Shown here piece after piece: positions 25,442-33,753 of a DNA stretch of 64,000 bases. The notes beneath the pieces are model-generated. The model searched no databases. It was given only the letters and a program-made list of their open reading frames with translations, and was not told where the DNA came from. The translations under genes were made by a program, and so were the position numbers. Source of the stretch: Mycolicibacterium aubagnense (GTDB lineage Bacteria; Actinomycetota; Actinomycetes; Mycobacteriales; Mycobacteriaceae); NCBI RefSeq assembly GCF_010730955.1, contig NZ_AP022578.1:124001-188000 (forward strand). Direction: 5' to 3'. How positions within the stretch are numbered: position 1 is the stretch's first letter; each line of letters starts with the position of its first letter.

Positions 25442-25799
25442 AGACAAGGGTGGCCAGCGGCTGCGCCGTAAGCTCGCCGATCCGGCCTACGCCGAGCAGA
25501 TCGGCGACATTCGCGAGGGCATGCGCGAAATGGACCGCTCGTACGCCATGAATTTGGCGATGATCCGCAAGGCGGCTCAACTCACACAGGAGGACCTGGC
25601 AGCCCGTTTGGGCAAGGGGCAAGCGGCCGTGTCCAAGCTGGAGCGCCAGCACGATTTGTTGCTGTCGACTCTCGCCAGCTATATCCATGCCGCCGGCGCC
25701 GAAGCGGAGTTGGTTGTCACGGTGGGCGGTCACGAACTGCGGTATGCCCTCGAAGAACTCAGCTCTCACGTCCCGGACGAATCCGCCCAGCGGGGGTGA
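25431..25799 (+). CDS. higA: HigA antitoxin (Xre type)
   Basis: 122 residues from ATG 25431. Helix-turn-helix in RKAAQLTQEDLAARLGKGQA followed by VSKLERQHDLLLSTLASYIH. It overlaps the toxin stop, has a GGAGAGG site upstream, and should repress the operon through the palindrome at 24994-25035 while neutralising HigB. Confidence 0.85.
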   Translation: MKLEDKGGQRLRRKLADPAYAEQIGDIREGMREMDRSYAMNLAMIRKAAQLTQEDLAARLGKGQAAVSKLERQHDLLLSTLASYIHAAGAEAELVVTVGGHELRYALEELSSHVPDESAQRG

Positions 25800-25840
25800 T
25801 GGGGGCCGCCGCGCGCCGACAGCCCCCGCCAACCCGGCCA

Positions 25841-26047
25841 TCAGGCGATGAGCCGGTGCGCCGCGGTAGCGACGGCGCAGCCGGTCACGATGGCGGTCAC
25901 CGGGCCTGCAACCGGACCGGACGACACGAATCCTGCGGCGCCACCTGCCGCCGTGAGCATGCCGATGAGCACCCACCGCAGCGGCAGGCGATCGGGGGTG
26001 GACCGGTTGGGCGGGCGGTTGTTGTTACGACGCGCTACTTTGGGCAC
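25841..26047 (-). CDS. Small two-helix membrane protein
   Basis: 68 residues from GTG 26047 with GGAGAGG 8 nt upstream. A basic N-terminus (PKVARRNNNRPPNRS) then two hydrophobic helices (LRWVLIGMLTAAGGAAGFV and AGPVTAIVTGCAVATAA). Converges on higBA. Function unknown. Confidence 0.6.
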   Translation of the reverse strand: MPKVARRNNNRPPNRSTPDRLPLRWVLIGMLTAAGGAAGFVSSGPVAGPVTAIVTGCAVATAAHRLIA

Positions 26048-26213
26048 TGTCGTTCCTCTCCACGAGTAACTGATGGCAACGATGCGGCCTGCGGGGGCGG
26101 GAATCCCCGCGGGCCGTGTTCACCGGCGATCAGCCCAGATTGTGTGAACCGTTCTGACCTGCGGTAATTCAGTTGTACGCCGTTCGTGGCGACGAATCTG
26201 GTACCGTGGTTTC

Positions 26214-26281
26214 ACGCCTTAACCCGGCGGAAAGACAGCGTGATACGTCGAGCGACCCGTTTTTCTGACGGGTTAAGGCGT
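26214..26281 (+). promoter_or_regulatory. Alternative RNA hairpins upstream of the 26331 gene
   Basis: ACGCCTTAACCC (26214-26225) can pair with GGGTTAAGGCGT (26270-26281) over 12 bp. Within it ACCCGT (26255-26260) can pair with ACGGGT (26268-26273) around a T-rich loop. The two stems compete for the same right arm, the layout of an attenuator or of antisense-controlled rep leaders. Confidence 0.5.
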
Positions 26282-26330
26282 ACAGGAAAAGACGTAGAAG
26301 TTTTTGGGCCGAAGTGATGGAGATCACATC

Positions 26331-27386
26331 ATGGAGCTGAGTGGTCACCGCTACCACCTGTTCCGGCCGAGCATTTCCCGACCACCGAGGGGCCGTGAGC
26401 GGACCGTCCTCGCCAACCGAGTTGAACGTCTGCGACAGATGCAAGCCTCTGCGGACGAGGCAACCGAGCAGCTCCAGGAACTCATCGCGGCCGGCAGCAT
26501 CGACGCGCTCCGGCTGCGGCACGGGTTCGTACGGCAGGAAACATCACCGGCCGCCGACAACGCCTCGGATCGGTCGGCCCCTCCGCGCGAGCATCGACCG
26601 TCCGCGACCCGCCTGCTGTCGCCGAACGGTATCGCCCTGCCGTTCCATCTCATCGCACTGCTGGAGGCGCAGGCCCGCACGAAACCCGGCATGAAGCCGG
26701 GGCCGAGCCCCTTGCCGCTCAAGGGGCTTGGTTCCAAAAAGCCGGGCTGGACCCATCTGGTGGCCACTAGCGCGGAGAGCTCTGGCAGCGGCCGGTCTCG
26801 GTCGAGCGTGGTGGACAAAAAGCTCCGGCAAATCCATTCCGCATTGAAGCGGCTCCGGTACGAGAACCTGATTGACTGCCCGAATGCCGCTGCGCCACGC
26901 GGGAAGTTCGAGGGCTTCCTGCTGACGATGGAGGACGAGCGCAGACGGCGTACCAACGATCTGTATCGGGTCCCCGAGCACGACGGGTCGTACTTCACCG
27001 TGCCCTTGACGTTGTTCACGAACGGCTGGATTTACGTGCTCGAGGACACCGAGCTCGTGCTGCTACTGATCACCATGCGCAGCCGATACTTGCATGGCGA
27101 TGAGGAACTCACGTTCTCCGGTGGCGTCCGGACCGTTCACTATGGCGTGGGCCCGGATGCCTTCGAGGCCCATCGCGTCCTCGAGTACCTAGGGCTCATC
27201 GATGTCATCTCGGATTACCGCCGCCAGTCCGATGGCCGCGTCTACAAATACCAGGAGCAGGGCGCCGCGCCGCATAAGCTTGTGTTTCAGCCGGATGCGC
27301 TCGAAAACAGCGCGTTCCCAACGTTTCTCACCGAAATCGAAAACCAGCTGGCCAAGCCCGAGCCCGACGTTGAGCCGGCAATCTAA
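26331..27386 (+). CDS. Winged-helix protein, possibly replication-associated
   Basis: 351 residues from ATG 26331 with GGAG 8 nt upstream. A helical N-terminus (VERLRQMQASADEATEQLQE) leads to a central conserved region (YFTVPLTLFTNGWIYVLEDT, then a winged helix ending LEYLGLIDVI). The composition resembles plasmid initiator or regulator proteins with winged helices, but no Rep motif is diagnostic. The structured leader upstream fits a copy-controlled gene. The alternative is a transcription factor. Confidence 0.6.
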   Translation: MELSGHRYHLFRPSISRPPRGRERTVLANRVERLRQMQASADEATEQLQELIAAGSIDALRLRHGFVRQETSPAADNASDRSAPPREHRPSATRLLSPNGIALPFHLIALLEAQARTKPGMKPGPSPLPLKGLGSKKPGWTHLVATSAESSGSGRSRSSVVDKKLRQIHSALKRLRYENLIDCPNAAAPRGKFEGFLLTMEDERRRRTNDLYRVPEHDGSYFTVPLTLFTNGWIYVLEDTELVLLLITMRSRYLHGDEELTFSGGVRTVHYGVGPDAFEAHRVLEYLGLIDVISDYRRQSDGRVYKYQEQGAAPHKLVFQPDALENSAFPTFLTEIENQLAKPEPDVEPAI

Positions 27387-28129
27387 CTGCGGACCAATCT
27401 CAAGCCCACGGGTTCCGGCTCGTCCGAGGTGACGGTGTGTCGAAGTTCTGTCGGCGGTTCGACGCGGATCAGCGACTGCGGCACCGGCAGTACGACATTC
27501 TCAAGCGAACGCAGCGCAGCGCGCGCCCGCGACAGATGACCGTAGGCGGTGGCTGCGCCAAGAATCTCGGGCTCATGCTCGATCGGCGCCAGCCCGAACC
27601 TCTGCCAGTACTGCGACAGCGCCGTGCGCGCGGCGAGCTCGGCGCTCTTGCTGGGTTGCGGTGCTGCAGGGGACGGGTGCAGCAGGACCAGGGTGTCGGT
27701 CGGGCTGGCCATCCGGTCGACGAGTTCGGACACGATCCACGCACCGAGGCCGTTGCCGCGTAGTGGGGCGGCAACCTCGACCAGCGTGACCAGCAGAATC
27801 CGGTTGATCGGCGCATCCTCGAACTGTGCCTGTACCGCCGGGGCGACGTCATCGCCCTCGAACAGGCCCACGAATTGCGCGGTGTCCTGCGGGAGCGCGT
27901 CCAGCAGGTCGGCGATCGGGTGCTGCCCGACGTTGATGACCACAAACTCGGCGCACCCGCCGACGACGTCCGGGTTCTCTTCCACCTCGTCGCCGTACTC
28001 GTCGAGGTAGCTCAGCTCCAGCTCAGCACGCCACCTCGTCATGGCGCCAAACTGAGCGTCGGTACTGGTGTACCGGGCCCTCGGTCGGATCAGCATCGCA
28101 GCGGAAGTGGTGGCGGCGGTCATGGTCAT
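27383..28129 (-). CDS. GNAT-like protein
   Basis: 248 residues. A C-terminal acetyltransferase-like segment (LVTLVEVAAPLRGNGLGAWI, the R-G-x-G-x-G acetyl-CoA loop, then a helix) follows an acidic N-terminal half. Substrate unknown. Its 3' end overlaps the 3' end of the 26331 gene by 4 bp (convergent). ATG at 28129 chosen; an internal ATG 11 codons later is possible. Confidence 0.55.
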   Translation of the reverse strand: MTMTAATTSAAMLIRPRARYTSTDAQFGAMTRWRAELELSYLDEYGDEVEENPDVVGGCAEFVVINVGQHPIADLLDALPQDTAQFVGLFEGDDVAPAVQAQFEDAPINRILLVTLVEVAAPLRGNGLGAWIVSELVDRMASPTDTLVLLHPSPAAPQPSKSAELAARTALSQYWQRFGLAPIEHEPEILGAATAYGHLSRARAALRSLENVVLPVPQSLIRVEPPTELRHTVTSDEPEPVGLRLVRS

Positions 28130-28183
28130 GCACTTTTCCTGATCGGCTGCGCCAGCGCACCCAACGCCACGCCAGAAGCGCCA

Positions 28184-28744
28184 CTATCTCCGCATGCCAA
28201 TCAGATTGGCGGCCGGGCTGTCCGTCGCCTGGCCGTACAGTGCGCGGCGGCTGCGCCGGAGCATGGTGAGGATGTCGCGTTCGGTGAGCGTGGCGAATTC
28301 GCTGATGTGCATGGCCGGGACCGTCGCCGCGGCGAGCTCGTGCACGACCGGCAGTTCGTCGTCGACGAACAGTGTGCAGATCGCGGGGCTGTCGCGGTGA
28401 TACCGGGCGCTGAAATAGTGGGTGCGCTTACAAGTGACCGGGTCCACGGTGGGGGAGAGCCGCGCGTAGGTCGCCTGCGGGGCTTCCGGTGCGTGGTGGG
28501 CAAGCCAGTTTTGTACGCCATCGAGTGCCCAGCCCGGCCGTGTTGTGGACACGCTGTAGGGCCACCCGAGGCCGGCGAGCTGCTCCAGGAGCGTGATACC
28601 GGTAGCCATCGGTGGCGCGGTGGGTGTGTGGGCGAGAAACCGGCGCCATTTGCGCGGCTGCGGGTCGTCCAACTCGTGCTCGTACGACGACATGTCGATG
28701 AGCAGACCGTCGAAGTCGACCATTACCGCATATCTGCGCGTCAC
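28184..28744 (-). CDS. HAD-like phosphatase
   Basis: 186 residues. DxDG motif in VMVDFDGLLIDMSS, Ser/Thr motif in SVSTTRPGWALDG and the acidic FVDDELPVVHEL fit the haloacid-dehalogenase fold. The GTG at 28744 is leaderless: TATAGT (28757-28752) lies exactly 7 nt upstream. Substrate unknown; a polynucleotide or nucleotide phosphatase role is possible. Confidence 0.7.
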   Translation of the reverse strand: MTRRYAVMVDFDGLLIDMSSYEHELDDPQPRKWRRFLAHTPTAPPMATGITLLEQLAGLGWPYSVSTTRPGWALDGVQNWLAHHAPEAPQATYARLSPTVDPVTCKRTHYFSARYHRDSPAICTLFVDDELPVVHELAAATVPAMHISEFATLTERDILTMLRRSRRALYGQATDSPAANLIGMRR

Positions 28745-28894
28745 GTTGCCAACTATACCAAAAACGAGAACAAAGGACGTACGAAAGCCATTGTGTAGCA
28801 TCATATTAGCAAGAATTCGCCGCATTCTTCGCGTGCCTGTAATCGTTCGCTACGAGCCGCCGGAATAGCGCCGGAAGTCTCCACATTGGCGCGG

Positions 28895-30847
28895 TCAACC
28901 GGCGGTGATGATCCGGCCGCCGAGCAGGTCTGCGACAAGGTCGATCGCTTCGCGCTCGGGGTCAATCTCATTGCTGGGCGGTGGGCCGTTGGCCATGACG
29001 GCGTCCCAGAACGTGCGATCGACGTCGGCGTGCTCGAACGGTTTGAGCTGGTCGAGAGCGGTCATCTCGGCCTCGGTGCGGGCCTGGTCGCGGCTGTCGA
29101 GCCATTGGCGCCATTGGCTGCGTTCGGTGCGGTAGCGCGTGATGCGTTCTTCGCGGACGTCGTCGGTCTGGTGGGCGGTGGCCAGGTCGGCGAGGGTGAC
29201 AGCGCCGACGGCTACGGTGCCGCGTCCGGTGCGGCGGATGAGGCCGAGCACTTCCAGGGCGATCACGGCTTCATCGCCGGCGGTGCGCGAGACGGCCGCG
29301 GCCGCGTACACATCGGATCTGCTGGTCAACCCGTGGTAGGCAATCAATTCGTAGATTCTGCGCAGGTGATGGCCGGCGACAGACCAGGCATCGTGTACCG
29401 GCTCGACCCGGACGCGATCGGCTGTGATCGCGGTCCCGGCAACGGTGTTCTGCACGGTCAGGGCGTAGGCGTCTGCCTCGACTCCTGCGCCGCGTCGGGT
29501 CAGGATCAGCGGTGCGCCCGGGCGGTCCCGAAGGTCGCGCAGCACTCGCCATACCGCGTCCTCGCTCAGTAGCCCTGTGCCCAACGAAAGGCTGCGCCCG
29601 CCTACTGCCACCACCCACGTTCCGGTGATCTGTTCTCCGGCTGTGTAGGCATGCCAGGCGAGGGTCTGGAGCACCGCGTGGACCGTCCATCTGTAGCGCT
29701 TGCCGGCGTATTCGCGGTCGGCCCAGGCCAGGGCGTTCGTCAGCCACACCCGCAGACTTTCCGGGCCGCGAAACCCGGTGGGGTTATTTCCCCCCTGTGT
29801 GTACTTACTCTCGTGCTGCGGGGGACGGCATTGGAGGGTGTTGGTGCAGAGCCAGTCCAGCGCGCGGTGAAAGTCCCGGTGGAGGGCTTTTCCGGCGGCG
29901 TGTCCGTAGCGGCTGTAGGCCTGTCCGAGTCCGTGCTGCCAGGGGCCGCCAGGGGCCATGAGCGTGGTGATGGTGGCCAGGCTGTGCCCGCGCGCAATCG
30001 CGGCGGTGAGCACCGACTGACGGGCTTCCGAATGCGACGCCCACTGGCGCTGTCCGGTGGGCATGACGCCGCGCTGGGCGTAGGCCGTGATGTCGGGGTG
30101 CATGGGGTCATCGCGCACGTACGCCGGCGCCAGGCACTGCTGATCGCCCTGGCCTGTGCAGAATGCGCCGGCGCCGATCTGGGGTGACTGACCATCCTGT
30201 GCAGGGACGTCGTCGGTCCGGGTGCGGGGTTTGAGTGCGCCGAGCAGCTCGTAGAGCCGGGGCAGCAGACTCGGTGCCGAGCGGGTGGTGAACGCATTGA
30301 CGGCGGCCGCGAGCGGGCCGTCCAGTTGTCGGTAGCCCACACCGGTTTTCAGGGGTGTTCCGGGGGCGCTGAGGCAGCCCGACGCGGCGTTGGTGTTCGG
30401 GGTGATGTCGAGGGTGGGCAATCGGGCACCCAAGAGCCGCACCAGGTGGGTCATTTCGGTCGCAGACGCGGTGGTGCCGATCGCCAGGGGCACTAGCAGG
30501 TGACGGCCGGTGGGGGAATGGTCGGTCACGATGACCCCACCGCACCGGACGATCCATTCGGCCGCCGTGGCCAGGTCGGCATCAACGGCGGCGCGACCGC
30601 CGCGCTTGTCGTCGAAGTCGAGGCCGATCATGTGGGTGCGGCCGGCTGTGGTGTACAGGTAGGGCGCTGCGGGCCGGGACGGCAGAGACATGGTCAGCCG
30701 GGCGTTGTCGCTGAATTTTCCGGTGTCGGCGTTGTAGACGCGCATCGTCCGCCGCCCGGGCGCGCTCAGCAACGGGGCTAAGGCTTTCCAGACCCGTTCG
30801 GGGCGCTCGGAAATCGAGGCCGTCGGCGCGGCGAGGGTGCCGGTCAT
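28895..30847 (-). CDS. rep: Primase-polymerase type replication protein
   Basis: 650 residues. The N-terminal archaeo-eukaryotic primase core shows GLDFDD (residues 75-80, metal ligands) and VIVTDHSPTGRHLLVPL (SxGxH-type motif), followed by TNAASGCLSAPGTPLKTG. The C-terminal half has helical and winged segments, as in actinobacterial plasmid prim-pol/Rep proteins. Likely initiates or primes plasmid replication. The ATG at 30847 overlaps the TGA of an upstream frame (30844) by ATGA and has no good ribosome site, so translation may be coupled to a leader frame. Two rightward RNAs lie antisense to its leader. Confidence 0.75.
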   Translation of the reverse strand: MTGTLAAPTASISERPERVWKALAPLLSAPGRRTMRVYNADTGKFSDNARLTMSLPSRPAAPYLYTTAGRTHMIGLDFDDKRGGRAAVDADLATAAEWIVRCGGVIVTDHSPTGRHLLVPLAIGTTASATEMTHLVRLLGARLPTLDITPNTNAASGCLSAPGTPLKTGVGYRQLDGPLAAAVNAFTTRSAPSLLPRLYELLGALKPRTRTDDVPAQDGQSPQIGAGAFCTGQGDQQCLAPAYVRDDPMHPDITAYAQRGVMPTGQRQWASHSEARQSVLTAAIARGHSLATITTLMAPGGPWQHGLGQAYSRYGHAAGKALHRDFHRALDWLCTNTLQCRPPQHESKYTQGGNNPTGFRGPESLRVWLTNALAWADREYAGKRYRWTVHAVLQTLAWHAYTAGEQITGTWVVAVGGRSLSLGTGLLSEDAVWRVLRDLRDRPGAPLILTRRGAGVEADAYALTVQNTVAGTAITADRVRVEPVHDAWSVAGHHLRRIYELIAYHGLTSRSDVYAAAAVSRTAGDEAVIALEVLGLIRRTGRGTVAVGAVTLADLATAHQTDDVREERITRYRTERSQWRQWLDSRDQARTEAEMTALDQLKPFEHADVDRTFWDAVMANGPPPSNEIDPEREAIDLVADLLGGRIITAG

Positions 30848-30990
30848 GAGCGCGCACCGCGGGTGCGGGCGTGGGTGTCGCCGGTGGTGGCGAGGGCCGG
30901 TGCGGGGCTGCTGGTCTGCGGGTGCAGTCCTGCCCGGTGAATGTCTCCATGGGGTGTGGAAACGTGTTGATCACGATGAGCGCGCCCCTC

Positions 30991-31019
30991 TGGACCTGCT
31001 TGAGGGTGTGCGCTACCGT
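30991..31019 (+). promoter_or_regulatory. Promoter of candidate antisense RNA 1
   Basis: TGGACC (30991-30996), 17-nt spacer, TACCGT (31014-31019). The spacing and -10 are the same as for RNA 2 and the two share TACCGTGA and a following TGTTGG. Confidence 0.6.
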
Positions 31020-31025
31020 GAGTCT

Positions 31026-31150
31026 TGCCTGTTGGCACAGGAGCAAAACCCTTTCGTGGGGTGGTGCGTAAGCGCCGATACGCCCGAGCTGAAACCTCGG
31101 GTCCAACTTCAGAAGCGATTTCCCCCGGCTGCTACCGGGGGTTTCGCGTT
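31026..31150 (+). ncRNA. Candidate structured RNA 1 antisense to the rep leader
   Basis: Begins at the promoter -10 TACCGT. Hairpins: CCTGT/ACAGG near 31027-31040, CCCGAG (31083-31088)/CTCGGG (31096-31101), and a terminator CCCCCGG (31122-31128)/CCGGGGG (31135-31141) with a T-rich tail. No ORF of quality. The RNA lies opposite the rep mRNA leader, the position of copy-number-control RNAs. Confidence 0.55.
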
Positions 31151-31378
31151 TCTGGGGCCGGACGGTCCTACGCACAACGGGTATGGAGTTGTTGCGGCGC
31201 AAGGGGTTTAGGCATCACCTCCAGCGAATACGTGCCGGGGTGGGATCGCGCGCCAGGTGGCGGCGAGCAAGGGTGAGTGCCGGCGTGGGCTCGTCTGCAC
31301 GCATCGTGGTGCGCTGGGCAGGGCCGCCGGGGTGTCCACATGGGGTGGCGAATTGTGGGGAACACGGTGCGTACTGGG

Positions 31379-31407
31379 TAGACCTGCAGCCAGTGATGAG
31401 TTACCGT
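31379..31407 (+). promoter_or_regulatory. Promoter of candidate antisense RNA 2
   Basis: TAGACC (31379-31384), 17-nt spacer, TACCGT (31402-31407), followed by GAACCCTGTTGG, parallel to RNA 1. Confidence 0.6.
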
Positions 31408-31413
31408 GAACCC

Positions 31414-31545
31414 TGTTGGTTGTGAGCAACACGGGTTCCTTTCGAGGGACCTGAATGTGCGGAAAGCACGGCGAGGCGAGTTGCCGCTCGACCTCAGACC
31501 AGCCCTCGGAAACCCTCGGGTAGCCGGGGGTTTCCGCATTTTCGG
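31414..31545 (+). ncRNA. Candidate structured RNA 2, relative of RNA 1
   Basis: A 5' hairpin (TGTTG/CAACA around 31415-31430) and a clear terminator CGGAAACCC (31507-31515)/GGGTTTCCG (31528-31536) followed by CATTTT. The promoter matches that of RNA 1 in both boxes and spacing, so these look like duplicated regulatory RNAs between rep and the RHH gene at 31606. Confidence 0.5.
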
Positions 31546-31605
31546 ACTAGGTGTGCTTCTGCGCTATTGAGTTGGCCTGGCGCCCCGATCGGTGGGGCGG
31601 GGAGG

Positions 31606-32022
31606 TCACATCGCTAGCGGCATCACCTCCATGTCCAGGGCGCGAATCAGGCCGGGAAATCCCAGGTGCAGACAGATGATGTCGGCCAGCATCGTTGATC
31701 TGTTGTCGATGTTGCGGTCGCGGAAGTCGTCTTCGATGAGGTCACCCACAGGCTGGGGGACACGGATCATCTGGTGAGGTCCGAGCGCGTCGGTGCGCAG
31801 CGGGGACACGGGGTAGTGCTCGTCGAGCAGCCCTTGGGTCAGGTGACGCATCAGGTCGGGCCGGCCGTAGTGGAAGCACAGCACGTCAGAGAGGAACGGC
31901 GAGAGATCGGTGCCGTGCTCTTTGGCGCGGGCTGCGGCGACGTCGCGGACAGTGACCGGCAGTTTGGCGGTCACTGCGGCGCGGCGGCCGAGCGATGGTC
32001 GCCCACGGGTGGTTCCAGTCAT
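31606..32022 (-). CDS. Tandem ribbon-helix-helix-like protein
   Basis: 138 residues containing two copies of the same unit: TAKLPVTVRDVAAARAKEHG-DLSPFLSDVLCFHYGRPDLMRHL and MIRVPQPVGDLIEDDFRDRN-DNRSTMLADIICLHLGFPGLIRAL (dashes mark skipped residues). Each has a strand and two helices like an RHH DNA-binding domain, so the protein would bind DNA as a pseudo-dimer. Lies next to rep and a second RHH gene; a repressor or relaxosome role is possible. Confidence 0.65.
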   Translation of the reverse strand: MTGTTRGRPSLGRRAAVTAKLPVTVRDVAAARAKEHGTDLSPFLSDVLCFHYGRPDLMRHLTQGLLDEHYPVSPLRTDALGPHQMIRVPQPVGDLIEDDFRDRNIDNRSTMLADIICLHLGFPGLIRALDMEVMPLAM

Positions 32023-32173
32023 ACGGCGATCCTGCCGGGCTCTTTACAGAAAAAGCCATCAACACGCCGCGATCGGGCGAAAAGTTTGTTGTCACTCGTG
32101 TGACTCATGTGGCGATCGTGGCACGGTCGCGGCGCTGTAGCCGTGACCGACACGCGGTGGGACCGCGTAAAGG

Positions 32174-32359
32174 TCAGCTCGCGAGAACCGCGGCAGCCCT
32201 TTCCAGACCGGCGTCACGCAGGAACGTCGCCGGTTTAACTCCAAGTCGGGCGGCGGCGCGCAGCACCAGATCGCGTTCGGGATCGTCGCAGCGGACGTCA
32301 ATCCGCTTGTCGCGCTGCCGTGTTTCGGACCCGGATGTGTTCTTGCGACGTTCAGTCAT
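32174..32359 (-). CDS. Small RHH protein (antitoxin or MobC-like)
   Basis: 61 residues from ATG 32359. KRIDVRCDDPERDLVLRAAA followed by KPATFLRDAGLERA is the strand-helix-helix pattern of RHH proteins (TacA/DUF1778 or MobC types). No acetyltransferase-type toxin is adjacent, so a relaxosome accessory role is as likely as an antitoxin. Confidence 0.6.
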   Translation of the reverse strand: MTERRKNTSGSETRQRDKRIDVRCDDPERDLVLRAAARLGVKPATFLRDAGLERAAAVLAS

Positions 32360-32456
32360 GTCTGCGATCTCCATGATGTTGGCACGCCGTGCCGGTCATT
32401 GATGCAACCCGAGCGCGGCAACGCCACGCATCTCCGTTCGGCGTTGTTGTCGGTGG

Positions 32457-33706
32457 TTGACGCTATGTTGCGGGTGTGTCCCGATACCGCCTCCTTCCGT
32501 CCCAGGAACAGGCCGTTGCGCTGCGTGGGCACTGCCGACAAGCCCGATACGTATGGAATTTGGCTGTTGAGCAGCAGAATTACTGGCGTCCAGGCCGTCG
32601 ATCGCCGAGCTTTGCCGAGCAATGTGCTCAGCTGACCGATGCGCGCACCGAATTCGACTGGCTCGCCGCCGGTTCTGCGACTCTGCAGCAGCAAGCGCTT
32701 AGGGATTTCGCCCAGGCGATGCGCAACTTCTTCAACGGCACCCACCGACGACCTACGTGGCGCAAAGCCGGCGTTCATGAAGGATTCCGCCAGGTAGGGG
32801 TCAAATCCGCACACGTACAAAGGTTGAACCGGCGCTACGGCCAGGTTCTTGTACCCAAGGTTGGGTGGGTGCGATTCCGGCTCACCCGGGACGTGCCCGA
32901 ATCGGTGAAGTCTTACAGGGTGACCCTTGACCGGTCCGGCCGCTGGCATATTTCCTTCGCGCACATACCCGAGACGATCCCCGGCCCCGGTGACGGAAGC
33001 GTCGTAGGCATAGACCGTGGCGTTGCTGTTTCGGCGGCGCTGTCGACGGGCGAACTGATGCACGTACCGCATTTGAGTGCCGGGGAGGCACGCCGGTTGA
33101 AAGTGCTGCAGCGTGGACTTTCTCGCGCCAAGAAGGGGTCGAACCGTCGTGCCAGAACGAAGCTGGCCATCGCTAAACTGCGGGCGCGCGAGACCGACCG
33201 TCGGAAGGACTGGGTGGAAAAGACCAGCACCGACATCGCCGGTCGATTCGACACGATTCGAATCGAAGCTCTCGATATTCGGTGTATGACCCGCAGTGCA
33301 CGAGGAACGGCCGAACGTCCAGGTCGCAGGGTCGCTCAGAAGCGGGGACTCAACCGTGCGATCCTTGGCAGCGGGTGGGGCAAACTCGTCACGAGACTGC
33401 AACACAAGGCATTTGGCCGGGTCGAACAGGTCCCGGCCGCGTACACGTCGCAACGATGCTCTGCATGCGGGCATGTTGCACCTGAGAATCGCAAGAGCCA
33501 AGCGGTTTTCAGGTGCGTCGCCTGCAAGGCCGGGCCGTGCAATGCCGACGTGAACGCCGCACGCAACATCGCCGCCGGACGGGCGGTGACCGCACGGGGA
33601 GACCTCGACATCAGTCGGTCTGTGAACCGTGAACCTCAACTCAGCACTCCTGCCACGTAGGATTGCGGGTTGGAATCCCCTGGCCTAACCCGGGAGAGGA
33701 CGTCAA
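32457..33706 (+). mobile_element. IS605-type element carrying only tnpB
   Basis: The unit seems to run from TTGAC (32457-32461) to GTCAA (33702-33706), its reverse complement. The right end downstream of tnpB (GGAATCCCC...hairpin...GAGAGGACGTCAA) looks like the right end and RNA scaffold of mycobacterial tnpB elements. No tnpA is present; a tnpA scrap lies at 19.8 kb. Left boundary tentative. Confidence 0.6.
32476..33660 (+). CDS. tnpB: TnpB (RNA-guided nuclease, OrfB)
   Basis: 394 residues from GTG 32476. A RuvC-like core with Asp in VVGIDRGVAV (~180), Glu in IRIEALDI (~264) and Asp in CNADVNAARN (~357), and a zinc finger CSACGH...CVACKAGPC between the last two. All three catalytic acids are present, so it should be active. 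TnpB proteins use an RNA from the element's right end to cut donor DNA. The helical N-terminus MSRYRLLPSQEQAVALRGHC is typical. Confidence 0.9.
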   Translation: MSRYRLLPSQEQAVALRGHCRQARYVWNLAVEQQNYWRPGRRSPSFAEQCAQLTDARTEFDWLAAGSATLQQQALRDFAQAMRNFFNGTHRRPTWRKAGVHEGFRQVGVKSAHVQRLNRRYGQVLVPKVGWVRFRLTRDVPESVKSYRVTLDRSGRWHISFAHIPETIPGPGDGSVVGIDRGVAVSAALSTGELMHVPHLSAGEARRLKVLQRGLSRAKKGSNRRARTKLAIAKLRARETDRRKDWVEKTSTDIAGRFDTIRIEALDIRCMTRSARGTAERPGRRVAQKRGLNRAILGSGWGKLVTRLQHKAFGRVEQVPAAYTSQRCSACGHVAPENRKSQAVFRCVACKAGPCNADVNAARNIAAGRAVTARGDLDISRSVNREPQLSTPAT

Positions 33707-33710
33707 TACC

Positions 33711-33748
33711 TACTATCTAGATTCTAGATAGTAGATACTGGATAGTAG
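33711..33748 (+). promoter_or_regulatory. Palindromic operator and leaderless promoter of the 33754 gene
   Basis: TACTATCTAGA (33711-33721), one T, then TCTAGATAGTA (33723-33733) form a perfect palindrome. A third half-site GATAGTAG (33741-33748) contains the -10-like GATAGT, 7 nt before the ATG at 33754. Strongly suggests autoregulation. Confidence 0.75.
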
Positions 33749-33753
33749 AGACA

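Noticed and set aside
30844..31038. Leader frame ending in ATGA overlap with rep
   Set aside because: The overlap is suggestive of coupling, but the start of this frame is unclear and the product is low quality, so it is only mentioned under rep.
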